Assembly (NCBI RefSeq): GCF_030653755.1
Contig: NZ_JAURYU010000017.1
Span: 16,484 to 80,483 of the forward strand
Direction of reading: 5' to 3'
DNA length: 64,000 bases
DNA from: Methylotenera sp.
GTDB taxonomy: Bacteria > Pseudomonadota > Gammaproteobacteria > Burkholderiales > Methylophilaceae
Shown: positions 16,068 through 25,130 of the stretch, one piece after another
Numbering within the stretch: the first letter of the stretch is position 1
How the letters are laid out: every line of letters begins with the position of its first letter
Position numbers and translations under genes: made by a program
The notes under the pieces: generated by a model
Databases searched by the model: none
Seen by the model: the letters and a program-made list of their open reading frames with translations, nothing else
What the model was told of the DNA's origin: nothing

Positions 16068-17198
16068 TCAGTTGCCTTTAGATTTAAATGGCGCACGCTC
16101 ATCAAGCTCATTTGTATATGCGGCAAGTCCTTTAGACTCTTGCGCTACAAACTCTTGAATAGCAACAGCAAAGTCTGGGTTCTCAATTTTATGAAAAGAA
16201 CTAGTGGATCTAGCTTTAAATCCACGCGCTAGCTTATGCTCGCCTTGTGCACCACCTTCAAAATACTCAATTTTCTCATCAATACAAAATGCTTGTGCTT
16301 GATAATAACAAAGCTCAAAGTGTAAATTGGGAACATATTGCACGGATCCCCAGTAGCGCCCATATAGCGTAGTTTTATCATAAATATTTAAAGCTGCTGC
16401 GACTGGTTGCTCACCCAAGTAAGCCATCATCAACAAAATATTCTGCGGCATATTTTTACCGATAATTTGGAAAAATTCTCGTGTTAGATATGGTGAAGAT
16501 CGATGTTCAAAGTAGGTATTTTCATAACACTGATAAAAGAAATCCCACTGTTCAGTGGTGATTTCAGCGCCTTTAATTGACCGACACACCACACCTGAAG
16601 CAGCCACTTTTTTTCGTTCTTGCCGAATTTTTTTACGCTTATCGTGGCTTAATTGATTCAGAAAATCATCAAAATCCGAGTAATGCTGATTCTGCCAGCG
16701 GAACTGTACGCCATGTCGCTGCAGCCAGCCAGCTTCTTTAAACGACTGTGCAGAATCATCATCTGGAAACAACACATGTGCCGATGACATTTTATTTTTC
16801 CGCATTATTTGCGACAAGGCATTGATCAACAGCACCTTCGAATCCGTGGACTTTGTGAGAAGGCGTGCGCTAGTGATTGGTGTAAATGGAATAGATGAAA
16901 CAAGCTTAGGATAATATGACAAACCACTACGCTCATAAGTTTCAGCCCATGTCCAATCAAACACATATTCACCATAAGAATGATGTTTTATATAGAGTGG
17001 CATGGCCCCTATTAATTGCGCATCGTCATACAACAACAACGGACAAGGTTGCCATCCAGTCCCTACACCTACAGAATTTGAGATTTCTAGAGCGCTTAAA
17101 AAAGCATGGCTCAGCAACGGCATATCACCGACTAAAGCATCCCATGCCTCAACAGGAAGTTGAGCAATACCGTCTACAACTTCTAGCCTTAACGCCAT
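16068..17198 (-). CDS. FemAB-like/GNAT-fold protein (DUF482, COG3146 family)
   Basis: The 376 residues match the conserved proteobacterial family annotated as peptidogalycan biosynthesis protein or GNAT N-acetyltransferase. Recognisable pieces are WDALVG...PLLSHAFLSALE near the N-terminus, the FDWTWAETYERSGLSYYPKLVSSIPFTP block (about 90-117) and GRYWGS..FHELCYYQAQAFCI (about 283-310). No signal peptide is present. The enzymatic activity of the family is not established to my knowledge. It is a single gene between repeat-rich spacers. Confidence 0.85.
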   Translation of the reverse strand: MALRLEVVDGIAQLPVEAWDALVGDMPLLSHAFLSALEISNSVGVGTGWQPCPLLLYDDAQLIGAMPLYIKHHSYGEYVFDWTWAETYERSGLSYYPKLVSSIPFTPITSARLLTKSTDSKVLLINALSQIMRKNKMSSAHVLFPDDDSAQSFKEAGWLQRHGVQFRWQNQHYSDFDDFLNQLSHDKRKKIRQERKKVAASGVVCRSIKGAEITTEQWDFFYQCYENTYFEHRSSPYLTREFFQIIGKNMPQNILLMMAYLGEQPVAAALNIYDKTTLYGRYWGSVQYVPNLHFELCYYQAQAFCIDEKIEYFEGGAQGEHKLARGFKARSTSSFHKIENPDFAVAIQEFVAQESKGLAAYTNELDERAPFKSKGN

Positions 17199-17260
17199 AT
17201 ATAAGCACCAAATTGATTTATGCCTAATTATGCATGAATCAATAGAGCAAAAGTATAGAT

Positions 17261-17629
17261 ACTAAGGAAATGTGGAATAATTGCCTGCGCGCGCAACTTG
17301 CTGCGTTGCGCAGTTTTTTGGTTTCGACCGCCACTTTCAGTGGCTTAACATCGGCTGGTGAATTAGCCTACACCGCAACCAAAGGTTTTAGCAACCTCGC
17401 TGCATATCGCAGATTATCTCGCATTCTTCGTTCCTTGCGTCTTTGGCGTGTGAATAATGCGCTTCAGCGCATATATTATATGGGCAAGCTAAATCAGCTG
17501 GCATATTTCACTGACAAGCCAAAAATGCTCGCTTAACGCATATATTACACGGACACGCTCTTAACGGTTACATTTTATCTCGCTCGGTGACTTGCTCCGC
17601 GCCTCTCGAACTTTAAAAACTAAGGAAAT
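17261..17629. repeat. noncoding repeat block flanked by 11-bp direct repeats
   Basis: The 514-bp spacer 17199-17712 has no convincing gene. ACTAAGGAAAT occurs at 17261-17271 and again at 17619-17629, bracketing 347 bp. Inside are short hairpins (GCCACTTTCAGTGGC at 17331-17344; TGCGCTTCAGCGCA at 17458-17471). Two copies of a ~37-nt unit, ATGxxxGCTTxAxCGCATATATTAxAxGG, occur near 17456-17494 and 17524-17560. The same unit family appears at about 51285-51378 on the other strand. It may be a small mobile element or a structured RNA. Confidence 0.6.
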
Positions 17630-17712
17630 AATGATGATAGTGATGTCAGTTAAATCAACATAATCACTAATTGAATTGCAGTTGCGTTAGCGTATTGACT
17701 ATTATGGATGCT

Positions 17713-18309
17713 CTATAGTGACTTTTTTTTAGGCGCATTAGTTGCTTGCTTGTTTTTGGCTTTAGCTTCTTCTAGCGCTTCAGCTTCAATCATTCTCTTT
17801 TGCTTTTCTAACTGTATCGCAGCTTCAGCTGCTCTGCGGCGCTCAAGAATCCTTGCCTGTGCTTCGACCAGTTCATTTAAAGAGATTACACCGTCCTGAT
17901 TGGTATCAACACTGTTAAAATGTCTAGCAATTTGAGGCAGTTTTTCTGTCGCTTCTTGTCGATCTATTGTACTGTTGTTATCTGTATCCGCTTCAAAAAA
18001 ACGTGCCTCAATACTTTCTTGCATTGCACGTCTGCGTTCTTCAATTTGGTCATGACTTGGATCAATGGAGCGCGCATATTCTTCAAGCGCCTTACGTAAC
18101 ATTTCCCTACGTTCAGGGCTAAAGTTTAAATTAAGCGTTTTTTGGTATCCATCAATTCTACTGTCGTCTTCAGCAAGACGCTCATCTTCTGCAACTCGCT
18201 TAGACTTGTCTGTTGTTGCAGACAAATTGTTTCTACTTTCAGCATTAAGACTTAAAGAAAAGCTTAAGCCCATGCACAAAATTAGGCACGCATACTTGGT
18301 CAATGACAT
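17713..18309 (-). CDS. exported EF-hand protein
   Basis: The frame opens at 18333, but MSLTKYACLILCMGLSF, a better signal-peptide start, is at 18309, giving 198 residues. After the signal sequence comes a charged helical region, then two EF-hand loops: DTDNNSTIDRQE (about residues 115-126) and DTNQDGVISLNE (about 141-152). The C-terminus is a long Glu/Ala/Lys-rich predicted coiled coil (about 155-198). The calcium ligands are intact. Role unknown. It is divergent from ompR with a ~290-bp spacer that lacks other genes. Confidence 0.85.
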   Translation of the reverse strand: MSLTKYACLILCMGLSFSLSLNAESRNNLSATTDKSKRVAEDERLAEDDSRIDGYQKTLNLNFSPERREMLRKALEEYARSIDPSHDQIEERRRAMQESIEARFFEADTDNNSTIDRQEATEKLPQIARHFNSVDTNQDGVISLNELVEAQARILERRRAAEAAIQLEKQKRMIEAEALEEAKAKNKQATNAPKKKSL

Positions 18310-18602
18310 ATTGTTTAGCAAGATCAAATCCAAAGAATCAAGGTTCCAATGTTGAGCATTACAATTTAATTTGCATTATCATGAAGCACGTTTGTTAATT
18401 GAATGTTTCATTTAAAGGTGAAATTGTAAGAAATTGTAAATTTTTACGATATGTGACATGTGACTATCAATAAAATTTAAAGTTTAATCACATAAAATTG
18501 AATATAAATATAAATTTAGCATACACTTTACAGTTATTGAAAATAATATTGTAATGAATACCATTTCAGTATCATTCTATTAAAAATTAAGGTTTAAACA
18601 TA

Positions 18603-19331
18603 ATGATGGCCGATCAAAATAAAAAAATCTTAGTCGTAGACGATGATGTGCGCTTACGTGAACTGTTGCAACGCTATCTAACTGAGCAAGGCTTTACTGT
18701 CAAAACAGCAAATGACGCCAAAGAGATGGACAGCATCCTTAACAATGATGCTATTGATTTATTGGTACTAGACTTGATGTTGCCTGGTGAGGATGGCTTA
18801 TCTATCTGCCGCAGAATGCGCGGGAGTGCAACCATGATGCCTATCGTGATGCTAACAGCGCGTGGCGATGAAGTAGATCGAATTATCGGCCTTGAGATGG
18901 GCGCAGATGATTATTTGCCAAAACCGTTTAATCCGAGAGAATTATTAGCTCGTATTAATGCAGTACTACGCAGGCATGAACGTTTAGTACCGAGCGCACC
19001 CGCAAATAATGCAGAGAACATTACGATTGGTGACTTTGTATTTAATGCAGCAACACGCTCTTTAAGTCGCCAAGGTACTGCTATCGCGATCACTAGCGGT
19101 GAGTTTGCATTACTGAAAGTATTTGTCGACCACCCGCGCCAACCACTATCACGGGATAGACTCATGCAATTAGCACGTGGACGTGAGTTAGACGTTTATG
19201 ATCGAAGTATTGATGTGCAAGTGTCGCGTTTGCGTAAACTGATTGAGCCTGATCCTGCGCACCCGCGCTATCTGCAAACCATGTGGGGATTTGGCTACGT
19301 ATTTATACCAGATGGCGAAGCGGACAATTAG
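18603..19331 (+). CDS. ompR: OmpR-type response regulator
   Basis: A two-component DNA-binding regulator. The 242 residues are collinear with E. coli OmpR: ILVVDDDVRLRELLQRYLTEQGF, phosphoacceptor Asp57 in VLDLMLPGEDGLSICRRMR, Lys in DDYLPKPFNPRELLAR, and the C-terminal winged helix with LTSGEF-like ITSGEFALLKVF and SIDVQVSRLRKLIE...MWGFGYVFIPDG. It is followed after 80 bp by an EnvZ-like kinase. Two adjacent Met codons make 18603 or 18606 possible. The regulon cannot be told from this; porin control is only a family expectation. Confidence 0.93.
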   Translation: MMADQNKKILVVDDDVRLRELLQRYLTEQGFTVKTANDAKEMDSILNNDAIDLLVLDLMLPGEDGLSICRRMRGSATMMPIVMLTARGDEVDRIIGLEMGADDYLPKPFNPRELLARINAVLRRHERLVPSAPANNAENITIGDFVFNAATRSLSRQGTAIAITSGEFALLKVFVDHPRQPLSRDRLMQLARGRELDVYDRSIDVQVSRLRKLIEPDPAHPRYLQTMWGFGYVFIPDGEADN

Positions 19332-19412
19332 TCAAAAATTAATGCGTCGAACTACCTTAAAAACAAGGACTACTTGACGCAATGCTAACTTTTCTTACTA
19401 AAGCCAACATCT

Positions 19413-20720
19413 TTGCGCCTTTTACCAAAAAAACTACTCTCAAGAATTATGCTACTCATCGCGCTACTATTAGCGATAGGTCAGTTTGCATCTCTAAAGA
19501 TTTTTGAGTATTTCGAGCGAGAGCCTCGCGCCCAAGCAACTGCATTACAAGCGGTTACCGTTGTAAACTATACACGCGCATCCTTAATTGCATCTCAAGA
19601 AAACCTTCGCTTAGCATTGCTTTCAGAGTTAACTGGAAAAGAGGGTGTGCGTATTTATTACGCAGACTTTATGGAAGAAATTGCCCCTCTGCCAGATGAC
19701 CCATTTATTAACATGGTGGCAGATAAAATCCGTGAGCGCTTAGGTGAACAAACGATTATCACCACTAATCATTATGGAGTAGATGGATTATGGGTCAGCT
19801 TTGGCATAGATCAAGATGATTTTTGGGTAGTGATCCCAAACGTACATGTAGAACGAGCCTTCCCATGGCAATGGTTGGGTTGGGTTGGCCTAGTATTAAG
19901 CTTATCTTTAGCTGGTGGTTATGTACTTGCTGCTCGCATTAATAAACCACTTAATTTGCTGGTAAGCGCAGCCGATAGATTACGTAAAGGTGAGCGCCCA
20001 GAAAAATTACCAGAAGATAGCGTGACAGAACTTCGCGAAGTAAGCACCACCTTTAACAAGATGGCTGAATCGCTCGCAGAACTAGACGCGGAGAGAACGC
20101 TTATTCTTGCTGGTGTATCTCATGATATTCGCACACCCTTAGCAAGACTGCGCCTTGCGGTAGAAATGCTGCCTGAAAAAGATTGTGGCTATCTGAAATC
20201 TGGTATGGTGCAGGATATTGCAGACATGGATAACATCATCCATCAGTTCTTAGACTTTGTACGCGGCACCGAGGGCGAGCCAACACTGATGGTAGACATC
20301 AACACCTTGCTAAAAGGTCTACATGATAGGCAAGAGCGAGCTGGACGTGATTTAGTGATTCAGCTAGCGCCTACTTACAAAGTGCCAATTAAGCCACTTG
20401 CCATGCAGCGGCTACTTGATAACCTAGTGGGGAATGCTTACAACTATGGTGGCGGGCAAGTTCGGGTAAGTAGCCAAATATTAGCAGACTGCATTGTAAT
20501 TAGCGTGTTTGATAACGGGCCTGGTATTCCAGAAACCCATTTAGAAAAAATATTGCGCCCATTTGAGCGGCTTGATACCGCTCGTAGTAATGCGGGAGGC
20601 AGTGGTTTAGGCCTAGCGATTGCAGAGCGTATTGCAAAACTGCATCGTGGTAAGCTTGAGCTCATCAACCGCCCTGAAGGTGGCTTAGAGGCTCGCCTCA
20701 GCATCCCAATAAAAAACTAA
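19413..20720 (+). CDS. EnvZ-type sensor histidine kinase
   Basis: Inner-membrane sensor partner of the upstream OmpR. The 435 residues contain TM1 (about 12-32), a periplasmic domain (about 33-148), TM2 (about 152-173), HAMP (about 174-226), the H-box SHDIRTPLARLRLAVEM with His237, N-box LLDNLVGNAYNYGGG, G1 VFDNGPGIP and G2 GGSGLGLAI. The start codon is TTG at 19413; it keeps the basic RLLPKKLLSR stretch before TM1. The first in-frame ATG is at 19449 and would remove it. An ATG at 19382 is out of frame. Confidence 0.9.
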   Translation: MRLLPKKLLSRIMLLIALLLAIGQFASLKIFEYFEREPRAQATALQAVTVVNYTRASLIASQENLRLALLSELTGKEGVRIYYADFMEEIAPLPDDPFINMVADKIRERLGEQTIITTNHYGVDGLWVSFGIDQDDFWVVIPNVHVERAFPWQWLGWVGLVLSLSLAGGYVLAARINKPLNLLVSAADRLRKGERPEKLPEDSVTELREVSTTFNKMAESLAELDAERTLILAGVSHDIRTPLARLRLAVEMLPEKDCGYLKSGMVQDIADMDNIIHQFLDFVRGTEGEPTLMVDINTLLKGLHDRQERAGRDLVIQLAPTYKVPIKPLAMQRLLDNLVGNAYNYGGGQVRVSSQILADCIVISVFDNGPGIPETHLEKILRPFERLDTARSNAGGSGLGLAIAERIAKLHRGKLELINRPEGGLEARLSIPIKN

Positions 20721-20827
20721 CGCAACACACATTACCGCTTTTAATTGGTAACTAGATCATTGATGACTCAGCAATGAATGATCTATTGAAATAAGTCATT
20801 CACAAAAAGTGGCAGTGAATAAAAGCA

Positions 20828-22216
20828 CTACACACCAGGCTCAAACCAAGCCAATTTCTCGCGCAGATGCACGACCTCACCAATAATCGTGAGACATGGT
20901 GGTTTTAAGCCAGCTTCGATCACTTTTTCAGATAAATCTGCCAAAGTAGCTGCGACTACCTTTTGACGCTGCGTTGTACCCTGCTGCACCACAGCCACAG
21001 GCATATCTGGTGAAACACCATGCTTAATTAACTGCTCGCAAATTTGCGCTAAACCCACTAAACCCATGTAAATGACCACAGTTTGTCTTGGTCTGGCCAT
21101 CGCTTGCCAATCCAAATCTAAACTACCATCTTTTAAGTGCCCAGTAATAAACAAGCAAGCCTGCGCATAATCACGGTGTGTTAGCGGGATTCCTGCATAG
21201 CTAGAAACGCCATTAGCCGCCGTGATGCCTGGCACTACTTGGAATGGAACGCCGTGCTCCATCAATGTTTCAATTTCTTCACCACCACGACCAAAAATAA
21301 AGGGGTCACCACCTTTTAAGCGGAGTACACGCTTACCTTGCAAAGCAAGTTTAGCAAGCAAGGCATTTATTTCCTCTTGCGGGAGGGTATGCTGATCACG
21401 CGATTTACCAACATAAATCAGCTCAGCATCACGGCGCACTAACTCCATCACCTCTGGGCTTACTAATTTATCGTAGACACATACATCACACTGCTGCATC
21501 AGCCGTAACGCCCTGAATGTGAGTAAGTCTGGATCACCAGGCCCGCCACCCACCAAAAATACCTCACCTTTGTTAGTGGTGATATTTTCTTGATCAATTA
21601 AATCTTGCAATAAAGCGCGTGCTGATTGTTCTTGACCTGACAAAACACGCTCTACTAAGGCGCCTTGCAGCACATCTTCCCAGAATCGACGACGCGCTTG
21701 CGTAGTGGTAAACTTTGCTTTTACTTTATCGCGAAATTCACCAGCAATGCCAGCGATACGCCCATAACCAGCGGGCAACATGGTTTCAATTTTTGTCCGA
21801 ATATAACGCGCTAATACAGGAGCATTGCCCTCACTAGAAACAGCAATCACGACTGGGCTACGCTCGATAATAGACCCCATCGTAAATGTACATAAAGCTG
21901 GAGAATCAACGACGTTAACCGGGATATTCAATGACTTTGCATCGAGTGAAACTGCTTCGTTCACCGACTCATCGTCTGTTGCAGCAACGACCAAACATGC
22001 ACCATCGAGCTGCTGTTTTTGATAGGTAGATTGAATACATTGAATTTTGCCATCATCTACCAGCGCCTGTAGCTCATGACATATTTCTGGTGAAACCAAG
22101 GTAATTGCAGCATTGGCTTTTAACAACATGCTAACTTTGCGCGTTGCGACATCACCGCCGCCAATCACAATGCATAATCGATTGGTAATATTGATAAAAA
22201 TTGGGAGTGCTTGCAT
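20828..22216 (-). CDS. cysG: siroheme synthase (trifunctional CysG)
   Basis: Converts uroporphyrinogen III to siroheme, the cofactor of sulfite and nitrite reductases. The 462 residues match the fused enzyme: an N-terminal precorrin-2 dehydrogenase/ferrochelatase (about 1-205, Rossmann GGGDVATRK) and C-terminal SAM uroporphyrinogen methyltransferase (about 215-460, VGGGPGDPDLLTFRALR, LRLKGGDPFIFGRGGEE, VVPGITAANGVSSYAGIPLTHR). It is a single gene, divergent from miaB with a ~115-bp spacer. Confidence 0.96.
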   Translation of the reverse strand: MQALPIFINITNRLCIVIGGGDVATRKVSMLLKANAAITLVSPEICHELQALVDDGKIQCIQSTYQKQQLDGACLVVAATDDESVNEAVSLDAKSLNIPVNVVDSPALCTFTMGSIIERSPVVIAVSSEGNAPVLARYIRTKIETMLPAGYGRIAGIAGEFRDKVKAKFTTTQARRRFWEDVLQGALVERVLSGQEQSARALLQDLIDQENITTNKGEVFLVGGGPGDPDLLTFRALRLMQQCDVCVYDKLVSPEVMELVRRDAELIYVGKSRDQHTLPQEEINALLAKLALQGKRVLRLKGGDPFIFGRGGEEIETLMEHGVPFQVVPGITAANGVSSYAGIPLTHRDYAQACLFITGHLKDGSLDLDWQAMARPRQTVVIYMGLVGLAQICEQLIKHGVSPDMPVAVVQQGTTQRQKVVAATLADLSEKVIEAGLKPPCLTIIGEVVHLREKLAWFEPGV

Positions 22217-22331
22217 GTTTTAAATAACTATTTATTCGTTAAGTTAATCATTTTACCTTTAGTCACCAACTTTGCGTGAGGCAAGTGAGCAAATACGTTA
22301 AAATCATATTTTAAGCTTTGGCTACAACACC

Positions 22332-23660
22332 TTGAACACACCTAAAAAAGTTTTTATTAAGACCTTCGGCTGCCAGATGAACGAGTACGACTCATCTCGG
22401 ATGGCAGATATGTTGTCTGCATCAGATGGCATGGTAGAGACGCTGACGCCTGAGGATGCAGATGTTATTTTGCTCAACACTTGCTCTGTACGCGAAAAAG
22501 CGGAAGATAAAGTGTTTAGTCACCTTGGTCGTTTTATTCCACTCAAAGAAAAAAATCCCAACCTAGTGATAGGCGTGGGCGGATGTGTGGCCTCGCAAGA
22601 AGGTGACAATATTATTAAACGCGCGCCTTATGTGGATGTAGTATTTGGCCCGCAAACTTTACACCGCTTGCCAGAAATGATTAAAAACAAGCAAGCAAGC
22701 GGCACTTCACAAGTGGATATCAGCTTTCCTGAAATTGAAAAGTTTGATCATTTACCTCCGCCACGAGTGGAAGGCGCCAGTGCATTTTTAAGCATTATGG
22801 AAGGTTGTAGCAAATATTGTAGTTTTTGTGTTGTGCCATATACACGAGGGGAAGAGGTTTCTCGCCCATTTGCAGACATTCTGACTGAAGCCGTACAACT
22901 TGCAGAACAAGGGGTGAAAGAAATTACCCTGCTAGGCCAAAACGTTAATGCCTACCGCACAGAATATGATGGTGTGGATGCTGATTTAGCCATGCTGATT
23001 GAAATGATTGCAGAAATTCCACAAATTGAGCGCATTCGCTTTACTACCAGCCACCCTAATGAAATGAATGAGCGTTTGATTAACTGTTTTGCAACCGTGC
23101 CAAAACTTGCAGCGCAATTACATTTACCAGTACAGGCTGGTAGTGACCGCATACTCATGGCCATGAAACGTAATTACACAGGGCTACAATTTAAGTCGAT
23201 TATCCGTAAACTAAAAACTGCCAATCCTAATTTAACGTTTACGTCCGATTTTATTATTGGCTTTCCAGGTGAAACAGAAGCTGACTTTGATGCGACCGTG
23301 AAACTGATGCAGGATGTAGGATTTGATGCAAGCTTTAGCTTTTTGTATAGCCCTCGCCCTGGTACGCCTGCTGCTTTCCTGAAAGATGACACGCCACAAG
23401 AAACCAAGCTAGCGCGTTTAGATAAACTACAAGCAATTAACGAAGCTCAAGCTAAAGCAATTTCTGAGGCAATGCTAGGCACAACGCAACGCGTGTTGAT
23501 TGAAGGAGCCTCATGGAAGGATGCTAGTTTGCTCGCTGGCAAAACTGATAATAACCGCGTAGTTGATATCGCAGGTGATGCAAGCTTGGTACATCAGTTT
23601 GTGAACGTGAAAATTACCGATGTTTCTAACCCAAGACGCTTAATTGGCGAGATTGTATAA
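22332..23660 (+). CDS. miaB: tRNA-2-methylthio-N6-dimethylallyladenosine synthase
   Basis: A radical-SAM methylthiotransferase modifying A37 of tRNAs reading UNN codons. The 442 residues contain the N-terminal UPF0004 domain ([12 protein letters not shown], cysteines in FGCQMN, LNTCSVR and GGCVA), the radical-SAM cluster CSKYCSFC (about residues 156-163) and the C-terminal TRAM domain. The start is TTG at 22332, the only start before the [10 protein letters not shown] motif that fits. phoH follows 2 bp later. It heads the miaB-phoH-(psiE)-ybeY-corC cluster. Confidence 0.96.
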   Translation: MNTPKKVFIKTFGCQMNEYDSSRMADMLSASDGMVETLTPEDADVILLNTCSVREKAEDKVFSHLGRFIPLKEKNPNLVIGVGGCVASQEGDNIIKRAPYVDVVFGPQTLHRLPEMIKNKQASGTSQVDISFPEIEKFDHLPPPRVEGASAFLSIMEGCSKYCSFCVVPYTRGEEVSRPFADILTEAVQLAEQGVKEITLLGQNVNAYRTEYDGVDADLAMLIEMIAEIPQIERIRFTTSHPNEMNERLINCFATVPKLAAQLHLPVQAGSDRILMAMKRNYTGLQFKSIIRKLKTANPNLTFTSDFIIGFPGETEADFDATVKLMQDVGFDASFSFLYSPRPGTPAAFLKDDTPQETKLARLDKLQAINEAQAKAISEAMLGTTQRVLIEGASWKDASLLAGKTDNNRVVDIAGDASLVHQFVNVKITDVSNPRRLIGEIV

Positions 23661-23662
23661 CC

Positions 23663-24610
23663 ATGGAAATTACCTTAACCCCTGAAGACAATGCGCGACT
23701 TGCCAACCTGTGCGGGCCGCTGGATGAAAACATCAAGCAAATTGAAACCGCACTTGAGGTGAATATTAATCGCCGTGGTAGTACATTTAACCTCAGTGGC
23801 AAGCTCGATAACGTGCGACTTGCCGCTCAATTGATTGAAACCTTTTACAGCCGTGCAAAAAAACCGATTGAACTAGAAGATATTCAATTAGGCTTAGTAG
23901 AAATAGACAAGCTCAAACCTGAAGACGTTGCTACAACGGCTATGCCAGTGCTGATGACGCGCCGAGGCGACTTACATGGCCGTACGCCACGCCAAGTAGC
24001 CTATCTACAACAAATACAAGACCATGATATTACTTTCGGCATTGGCCCAGCGGGTACTGGTAAAACTTACTTAGCTGTTGCCTGTGCCGTAGATGCCATG
24101 ACGCGCGACCGCGTAAAACGCATTGTGTTAGTGCGCCCAGCAGTTGAGGCTGGTGAGCGCTTAGGCTTTTTACCTGGCGATTTAAACCAAAAAGTAGACC
24201 CTTACCTACGCCCACTATACGACGCGCTATATGACTTAGCTGGCTACGACACCGTGAATAAAATGTTTGAGCGCGGTGCGATTGAAGTAGCACCACTGGC
24301 TTACATGCGAGGACGCACGCTCAATCAAAGCTTTATTATCTTAGACGAAGCGCAGAACACAACACCAGAACAGATGAAAATGTTTTTGACGCGCATCGGC
24401 TTTGGTACTAAAGCAGTGATTACTGGTGACGTCACCCAAATTGACTTACAACGACATCAGAAAAGCGGCTTAGTAGAAGCGCAAAAGGTACTCAAAGATA
24501 TCAAAGGCATTGCTATGACGCACTTCTTATCTGGCGATGTTGTGCGCCATCCACTAGTTCAAAAAATCGTAAATGCTTATGAAGAGTACGAATCGCAGCG
24601 CAGAGAGTAA
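23663..24610 (+). CDS. ybeZ: PhoH-like ATPase (YbeZ)
   Basis: A cytosolic P-loop ATPase of the PhoH family, functionally associated with YbeY in ribosome quality control in E. coli. The 315 residues show an N-terminal KH-like segment (about 1-80), Walker A GPAGTGKTYLAVA (about 131-143) and Walker B IILDEAQNTTPEQMKMF (about 229-245). ATG follows the miaB stop by 2 bp. Confidence 0.95.
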   Translation: MEITLTPEDNARLANLCGPLDENIKQIETALEVNINRRGSTFNLSGKLDNVRLAAQLIETFYSRAKKPIELEDIQLGLVEIDKLKPEDVATTAMPVLMTRRGDLHGRTPRQVAYLQQIQDHDITFGIGPAGTGKTYLAVACAVDAMTRDRVKRIVLVRPAVEAGERLGFLPGDLNQKVDPYLRPLYDALYDLAGYDTVNKMFERGAIEVAPLAYMRGRTLNQSFIILDEAQNTTPEQMKMFLTRIGFGTKAVITGDVTQIDLQRHQKSGLVEAQKVLKDIKGIAMTHFLSGDVVRHPLVQKIVNAYEEYESQRRE

Positions 24611-24621
24611 TGCATTAAAAT

Positions 24622-24649
24622 AATGCCAAAAACTGGCATTGCCAATGCC
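24622..24649 (+). promoter_or_regulatory. alternative hairpins before the psiE-like gene
   Basis: AATGCCA (24622-24628) can pair with TGGCATT (24634-24640). The latter can also pair with AATGCC (24644-24649), so two mutually exclusive hairpins are possible. They are followed by AAGGTATAGC-AAGGTATAAT, whose TATAAT (24665-24670) may be a -10 box. The arrangement suggests either an operator or an attenuator for the downstream genes; this is inference. Confidence 0.4.
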
Positions 24650-24701
24650 TAAGGTATAGCAAGGTATAATCGAAAAAACAACGCATAATTTTGGAATAAA
24701 A

Positions 24702-25121
24702 ATGACACCAAATAAATACAGCAAGATCATGCAAAAGGGCTTAAGTGCAGTTGAGCAGTTTGTATTGATTATTATTGGCCTAGCGACAATATTAGGCGTT
24801 TTTCAGGCCATTCTAAATATCTGGGATGCGCGCACTATTCACGTAGGTGACCTATTGCTGTTATTTTTATATCTTGAAGTAATGTCCATGCTTAGTCATT
24901 ACCTAAGCGCAGGAAAATTACCAGTCAGATACCCGCTATATATTGGTATTATTGCGCTGGCGCGATTCTTGGTGCTCGATATCAAAGAGCTTGATGCAAT
25001 GACGATGTTTGCGCTATCTGGCTCAATCTTATTGATTGCATTGGCTATTTTAGTCGTGCGTTATGGACATGTGAAGTTTCCGTACACCGATGGCACAGAT
25101 TTACAATCGAAGAATGATTAA
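24702..25121 (+). CDS. PsiE-family membrane protein
   Basis: Phosphate-starvation-inducible E family protein of unknown biochemical role. The 139 residues contain four predicted membrane segments (about 20-42, 53-75, 82-99, 107-127) and the family pattern VGDLLLLFLYLEVMSMLSHYL...PVRYPLYIGIIALAR. It lies between phoH and ybeY, which are directly adjacent in many proteobacteria, and has a possible promoter of its own. Confidence 0.85.
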   Translation: MTPNKYSKIMQKGLSAVEQFVLIIIGLATILGVFQAILNIWDARTIHVGDLLLLFLYLEVMSMLSHYLSAGKLPVRYPLYIGIIALARFLVLDIKELDAMTMFALSGSILLIALAILVVRYGHVKFPYTDGTDLQSKND

Positions 25122-25130
25122 GCTTACTAT

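Noticed and set aside
17270..17536. Open reading frame of 88 residues on the + strand in the 17.3 kb spacer
   Set aside because: It is made of the repeat block itself (hairpins and 37-nt units), has no ribosome-binding site and no recognisable protein features.
18554..18577. AATGAATAC...GTATCATT upstream of ompR as a Fur box
   Set aside because: It is an imperfect inverted repeat with a bulge and does not match the 19-bp Fur consensus well; any operator role is unproven.
16038..20776. ATCATTGATGA(T/C)TCAGCA shared by the convergent spacers at 16.04 kb and 20.76 kb
   Set aside because: 17 of 18 matching bases between two AT-rich spacers is near what chance allows in a 64 kb window, and the surrounding sequence does not align.
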